NCBI GenBank assembly: GCA_965153455.1
Contig: OZ234496.1
Span: 10,997,863-11,061,862 of the forward strand
Length of the DNA: 64,000 nt
Direction: 5' to 3'
From: Sphagnum compactum
Taxonomy: Eukaryota > Bryophyta > Sphagnopsida > Sphagnales
Position numbers and translations under genes: made by a program. The stretch's first letter is position 1; each line of letters opens with the position of its first letter. Below the pieces are notes generated by a model. That model searched no databases. It was not told where the DNA came from and worked only from the letters and a program-made list of their open reading frames with translations. Of this stretch, positions 62,734 through 64,000 are shown one piece after another.

Positions 62734-64000
62734 CAAGCACATGACACCATGTCCTTTGGGGACATTACCCATCTTTAAACGTCAAAACCCTGCAACAGAA
62801 AGTCAAACCTCTGTAATTGTAGCACGTGCAGTCCAGTAGTATAGTCTATAGAGGTGTAGTAAGATCTTCTGCAGAAAATATTGTGTATTTCTGGATTAAT
62901 TCAGGAGACTAGAGTTCTGTGTCTTTGAGTTCATCATGCACGGGGCAGCAGTTTTTTTTCCCTTGCAAAATTACAAAAATTAGAAACAGAAAACGCAAAA
63001 ATAGGTGAGTTTTGGGCGTTTTTTATTCCCAGATTTTCCTTAAAAAATTTATTGGTATTTCTATGATAGGTTCCAGTGGGTGGTAAAAAGCATAGAAGAA
63101 TATTGCTTTACAGTCATAACTGGTTTTGTAGCCAAATTTGGCTAAATCTTCTTGTGGATGATACCACTTTGACTACATCACAAAATTAGGAAAAACACTG
63201 ACAAAGGGCTGCTGTGAGAGGATTCAGATCAGTTTCCGAGTAATGAAAGTGTATCCTCATCATTTGAAGTGGATTCAGTCAGTTTGTGAGATCTCTTGGA
63301 CTTGCCACATTTTTCATTTTGCATTTCCTGTTGCTGTTTGTTGTCTGCTTTCTGAGGGTTTGAATGCACCATTGCATATCAAAACCTTAATGCTTTCTCA
63401 TAGAACTAAGTTTTGTTGCACATCATCCCTGTTGTAGAAATTTGCTTAACATCCTTATGTATAGACATAAGGATCCTTCAGTGTCATAATATGTACATCT
63501 CAAGGCTGACTGTGCAGCAGAAGTACACACTCAAGTGATAGACTGCAATCTGTCACATCACTTGCTGAAGGTGTAACCACATCCATGGTATACTGCACTT
63601 GACAATATTGACAAGATTAGTTGACATGCAGTCTGTTGTATCAACATGCTGAAGATGTAACCACTTCCCTCCATCAGACATCTCTTTCAGTTTAAGCTTC
63701 AGCAGAAGAGACAATCAACATATGTGTCCCTAAAAATCAAAGGCTCATCACATTATGGGTCACATGACCAAAATGGAATCAAAAGATTAACAAACAGAAC
63801 TCTGACAACATCCCAACTTAAATAAAGGCATGTAAAGCTACCCTAAAAAATAACAAATGCCAAACTTAAGGGAGTGGTACGGCACAGGCAATTTTTGTTT
63901 ATGGTTGATTTAGGATCCTTATTAAGAGTCCCAGTTAACGAAACATGAAAGTCATAACATTTTTGAGCAAACTAAATTTAGAGTTGAGACAGATGGTCTA
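62734..64000. other. Rest of duplication unit 2 and intergenic; no gene
   Basis: About 63205-63455 matches 62171-62440 of unit 1. The stretch 62950-63200 is A/T-rich and not matched in unit 1. From 63460 to the window end no coding feature was recognised on either strand. Confidence 0.5.

Overview
This window is nuclear DNA of a land plant, most likely a moss; a Sphagnum-like bryophyte is my best inference. The evidence is small exons with GT-AG introns, plant-type TTTAGGG/telobox motifs, and plant-only families: CURT1, a SYP7 syntaxin, AMT2, a chloroplast RSH and a GIL1/IRKI-type protein. The moss assignment also rests on a bacterial-type GT39 gene and on the type of soluble TKL kinase near the right end. 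No rRNA, tRNA or organelle sequence was seen. Exon coordinates were read by eye from splice sites and family conservation, and none is transcript-confirmed.

Layout, left to right: (1) 1-750, 3' end of a polyamine/amino-acid permease with two one-base frameshifts. (2) 3811-8472, a 12-exon GT39 membrane glycosyltransferase behind a three-copy repeat. (3) 10670-12790, CURT1, the thylakoid-curvature protein, behind a second three-copy repeat. (4) 14805-16915, a short LRR receptor kinase with altered catalytic motifs. (5) 18694-21668, a SYP7-type Qc-SNARE. (6) 23372-25784, a 2.4-kb TIR transposon whose transposase frame is broken only by TAG codons. (7) 25.8-29.1 kb, AT-rich DNA with a PIF/Harbinger remnant. 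(8) 29168-32463, a chloroplast RSH (ppGpp enzyme), convergent with (9) 33417-35760 (-), an AMT2 ammonium transporter. (10) 39614-42065 (-), a HINT4-like HIT-domain gene made of six small exons, followed upstream by (11) decayed LST8 WD40 exons at about 42430-43464 (-). (12) 43762-44328, an organellar bS21 ribosomal protein. (13) 46943-51423, plastid acetylornithine aminotransferase. (14) about 51.6-54.6 kb, a decayed Helitron-type Rep/helicase gene in a 4.8-kb AT-rich block bracketed by a 28-bp direct repeat. (15) 58760-61934, a TKL kinase frame and a GIL1/IRKI-type frame whose splice phases allow one 889-residue fusion protein, followed by a tandem duplication of the GIL1 3' end.

The genes are independent nuclear loci, not an operon. 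Several share a nitrogen or plastid theme: ammonium uptake (AMT2), arginine synthesis (acetylornithine aminotransferase), the plastid stringent response (RSH), thylakoid shape (CURT1) and organellar translation (bS21). Much of the intergenic DNA is repeats and dead elements. The most novel item is the candidate kinase-GIL1/IRKI fusion.
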